The notes under the pieces are model-generated. The model had not been told where the DNA came from. It saw only the letters and a list, made by a program, of their open reading frames with translations, and did not search any database. Shown here piece by piece: positions 62,673 through 64,000 of a stretch of DNA of 64,000 nt. The position numbers and the translations under genes were made by a program. Position 1 is the stretch's first letter, and every line of letters begins with the position of its first letter. This DNA is from Enhydrobacter aerosaccus (lineage in GTDB: Bacteria; Pseudomonadota; Alphaproteobacteria; Reyranellales; Reyranellaceae), in contig CAIKZO010000016.1 of the NCBI GenBank assembly GCA_903832005.1, positions 1 to 64,000 on the forward strand, in the 5' to 3' direction.

Positions 62673-64000
62673 TCAGCGGCCCATTCCATGCTGCAAGGCG
62701 AGCAGCACCAGCAGCGCCGCGGCAAGGGCGAAGGACAGGCCTTGCCAGAACAGCAGCGGATTGCGCTCCAGCAGCGGCGAGGGGTTGGAATCCAGCAGTT
62801 TTCCGTTGGGATGTCGCAGGTCGTGGACATATTCGGACAGTTCGTCGTAGCGCCGCACAGGATCAGGGTGCACGGCCTTGCGCAAAGCCCCATCGACCCA
62901 GGCCGGAATTTCCCGCTTCTCGTCGAGCGCCGACCGGTAGCCGATCTTGGCTTGCTGGAATTTGGTGCGGGCCTGGGCCATGCGGGCACCGTACGGAAGC
63001 TGCCCCGTGATCATCTGGTAGGAAATGACGCCGAGGGAATAGATGTCCGAGCGGGCCGTGCCGGCCTCGCCCAGGAAATATTCCGGCGCGGTGTACTGGA
63101 CGGTGCCCAGGATGTCCTCGGCACGGGCGACCGGCGCGGTCTCGGCCAGGCCGGTCACCCGGGTCGAGCCGAAGTCGATGATCTTCACCGTGCCGGTCCG
63201 GTCGATCATGATGTTTTCCGGCCGCAAGTCCTGGTGGAGCATCTCCTTGCGATGGAAGGCCTGCAGGCCCGCCGCGATCTGCTCGACGATGCCGCGCACC
63301 GTCTCGAGATCGGGGCGGGGATTGTCGATCATCCACTGCGTCAGGGTCTGGCCGTCGACGAACTCGGTGACGACATAGAGGTAGTTGCGCTCACGGGACT
63401 GCGGGCGGGGTTTCAGCACGTGAGCGTTGTCGAGCCGGCGGGCGACCCACTCCTCCATCATGAAGCGCTTCAGGTAGGCCGGCTCGCCGCGCAGGTCGAT
63501 CGACGGGATTTTGAGGGCCACGAGCGCTTCGGTGTCTTCATCGACGGCGAGGTAGATATGGCTGCGGCTGTTGCCGTGGATCTCGCGGACGATCCGGTAG
63601 CCGTCGAACGACTGGCGCGGTTCGAGCAGGGGCGGCAGCGGTAGCTCGATCGACTGGACCAGAAGCTCCGCCGCCTCGGCCTCGGGCAGCTCGTCCACGC
63701 GGACGATCTGGATCGTGAGATTGTCGGGGCTGCCCTGGCCCAGCGCCCGGTCGACGATCAGCTGCGCGGCACCATCGAGATCGGCCGCATGATCGGCGAT
63801 CGCCTGCGTGACGAAGCGCTCGTCGACATGCTCGTAGACGCCGTCGGTCGCCAGGACCAGCACGTCACCCTTTTCGAGGCCGACCGCGAGATAGTCGATC
63901 TCGACCTGGGAGTCCGCGCCCAGCGCCCGGCCGAGATAGATCTGCTCGGACGACAGGACGACACGGTGATCGGTCGTGAGCTGCTCGAGTGCGTTGCCGG
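62673..64000 (-). CDS. PP2C phosphatase - Ser/Thr kinase fusion (5' end outside window)
   Basis: The protein enters from the right edge. The first 90 visible residues end a PP2C phosphatase domain: VGLEKGDVLVLATDGVYEHV and the metal Asp in GSPDNLTIQIV. A protein kinase domain follows, with VALKIPS as the ATP Lys, the catalytic loop HQDLRPENIM (HQD instead of HRD) and IIDFGS for DFG. The activation segment ends TAPEYF. After the kinase comes a short linker and a C-terminal membrane helix (FALAAALLVLLAL). Such fusions occur in bacterial phospho-signalling and type VI secretion loci. The partners lie beyond this window. Confidence 0.88.
   Translation of the reverse strand, partial: GNALEQLTTDHRVVLSSEQIYLGRALGADSQVEIDYLAVGLEKGDVLVLATDGVYEHVDERFVTQAIADHAADLDGAAQLIVDRALGQGSPDNLTIQIVRVDELPEAEAAELLVQSIELPLPPLLEPRQSFDGYRIVREIHGNSRSHIYLAVDEDTEALVALKIPSIDLRGEPAYLKRFMMEEWVARRLDNAHVLKPRPQSRERNYLYVVTEFVDGQTLTQWMIDNPRPDLETVRGIVEQIAAGLQAFHRKEMLHQDLRPENIMIDRTGTVKIIDFGSTRVTGLAETAPVARAEDILGTVQYTAPEYFLGEAGTARSDIYSLGVISYQMITGQLPYGARMAQARTKFQQAKIGYRSALDEKREIPAWVDGALRKAVHPDPVRRYDELSEYVHDLRHPNGKLLDSNPSPLLERNPLLFWQGLSFALAAALLVLLALQHGMGR

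Overview
The window is GC-rich, densely packed chromosomal DNA from a free-living, metabolically versatile alphaproteobacterium. The evidence is a usg gene, a CIRCE-controlled groESL operon, orphan Bug-type (tripartite tricarboxylate) binding proteins, many 4-base ATGA/GTGA gene overlaps and a Sox cluster. A Reyranella-like soil bacterium is my best guess, but that is inference. I see no transposase, integrase, CRISPR array or rRNA. One tRNA (Lys, anticodon CTT) lies near the right end.

Layout. 1-7.2 kb: a LysR regulator divergent from a DapA-family lyase, an acetyltransferase, mscL, an AEC permease, a small secreted protein, and a sulfurtransferase / DUF1330 / unknown-protein operon facing a Nudix hydrolase. 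7.2-19.5 kb: groESL with CIRCE and a terminator, usg, a DUF6765-like protein, two CHRD proteins, a Bug protein, a DMT exporter, a GST, an HpcH-type aldolase, Kup, an alpha/beta hydrolase and a CDF metal exporter. 19.5-30.6 kb: two leftward operons. One has hydantoinase A with three tandem DUF917 paralogues. The other has a polyamine-type ABC transporter with AroM and an FAD monooxygenase. Together they suggest uptake and breakdown of a cyclic amide or (thio)hydantoin-like compound. 30.6-33.4 kb: an MFS permease, a thioesterase, an unknown gene and a lower-GC patch with a frameshifted gene.

33.5-39.1 kb: a sox operon (cytochrome c, a fused SoxX-SoxA, SoxY, SoxZ, SoxB, a DsrE-like protein) with no soxCD in view. 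A palindromic repeat sits between soxZ and soxB. 39.1-48 kb: catabolic genes. They are a thiolase / Zn-ribbon / Bug operon, a second Bug gene, a deaminase-like amidohydrolase with altered active-site residues, an amidase, a beta-barrel protein and a peptide-type binding protein. 48-50 kb: decayed genes, namely a response regulator with an internal stop and a frameshifted DUF5681 gene. 50-55 kb: a CoA transferase, a thioredoxin-fold protein, a PrmB-like methyltransferase, a TauD-type dioxygenase, DinB and OsmC.

55-62.4 kb: a tightly coupled leftward operon with a cholesterol-oxidase-type GMC oxidoreductase, an alpha/beta hydrolase whose nucleophile is a Cys, a 1040-residue cyclase/ATPase/TPR protein and a 2OG-Fe(II) oxygenase. 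After tRNA-Lys the window ends inside a PP2C-phosphatase/Ser-Thr-kinase fusion gene. The best leads for something new are the GMC/hydrolase/cyclase operon, the DUF917 triplet with hydantoinase A, and the SoxX-SoxA fusion.
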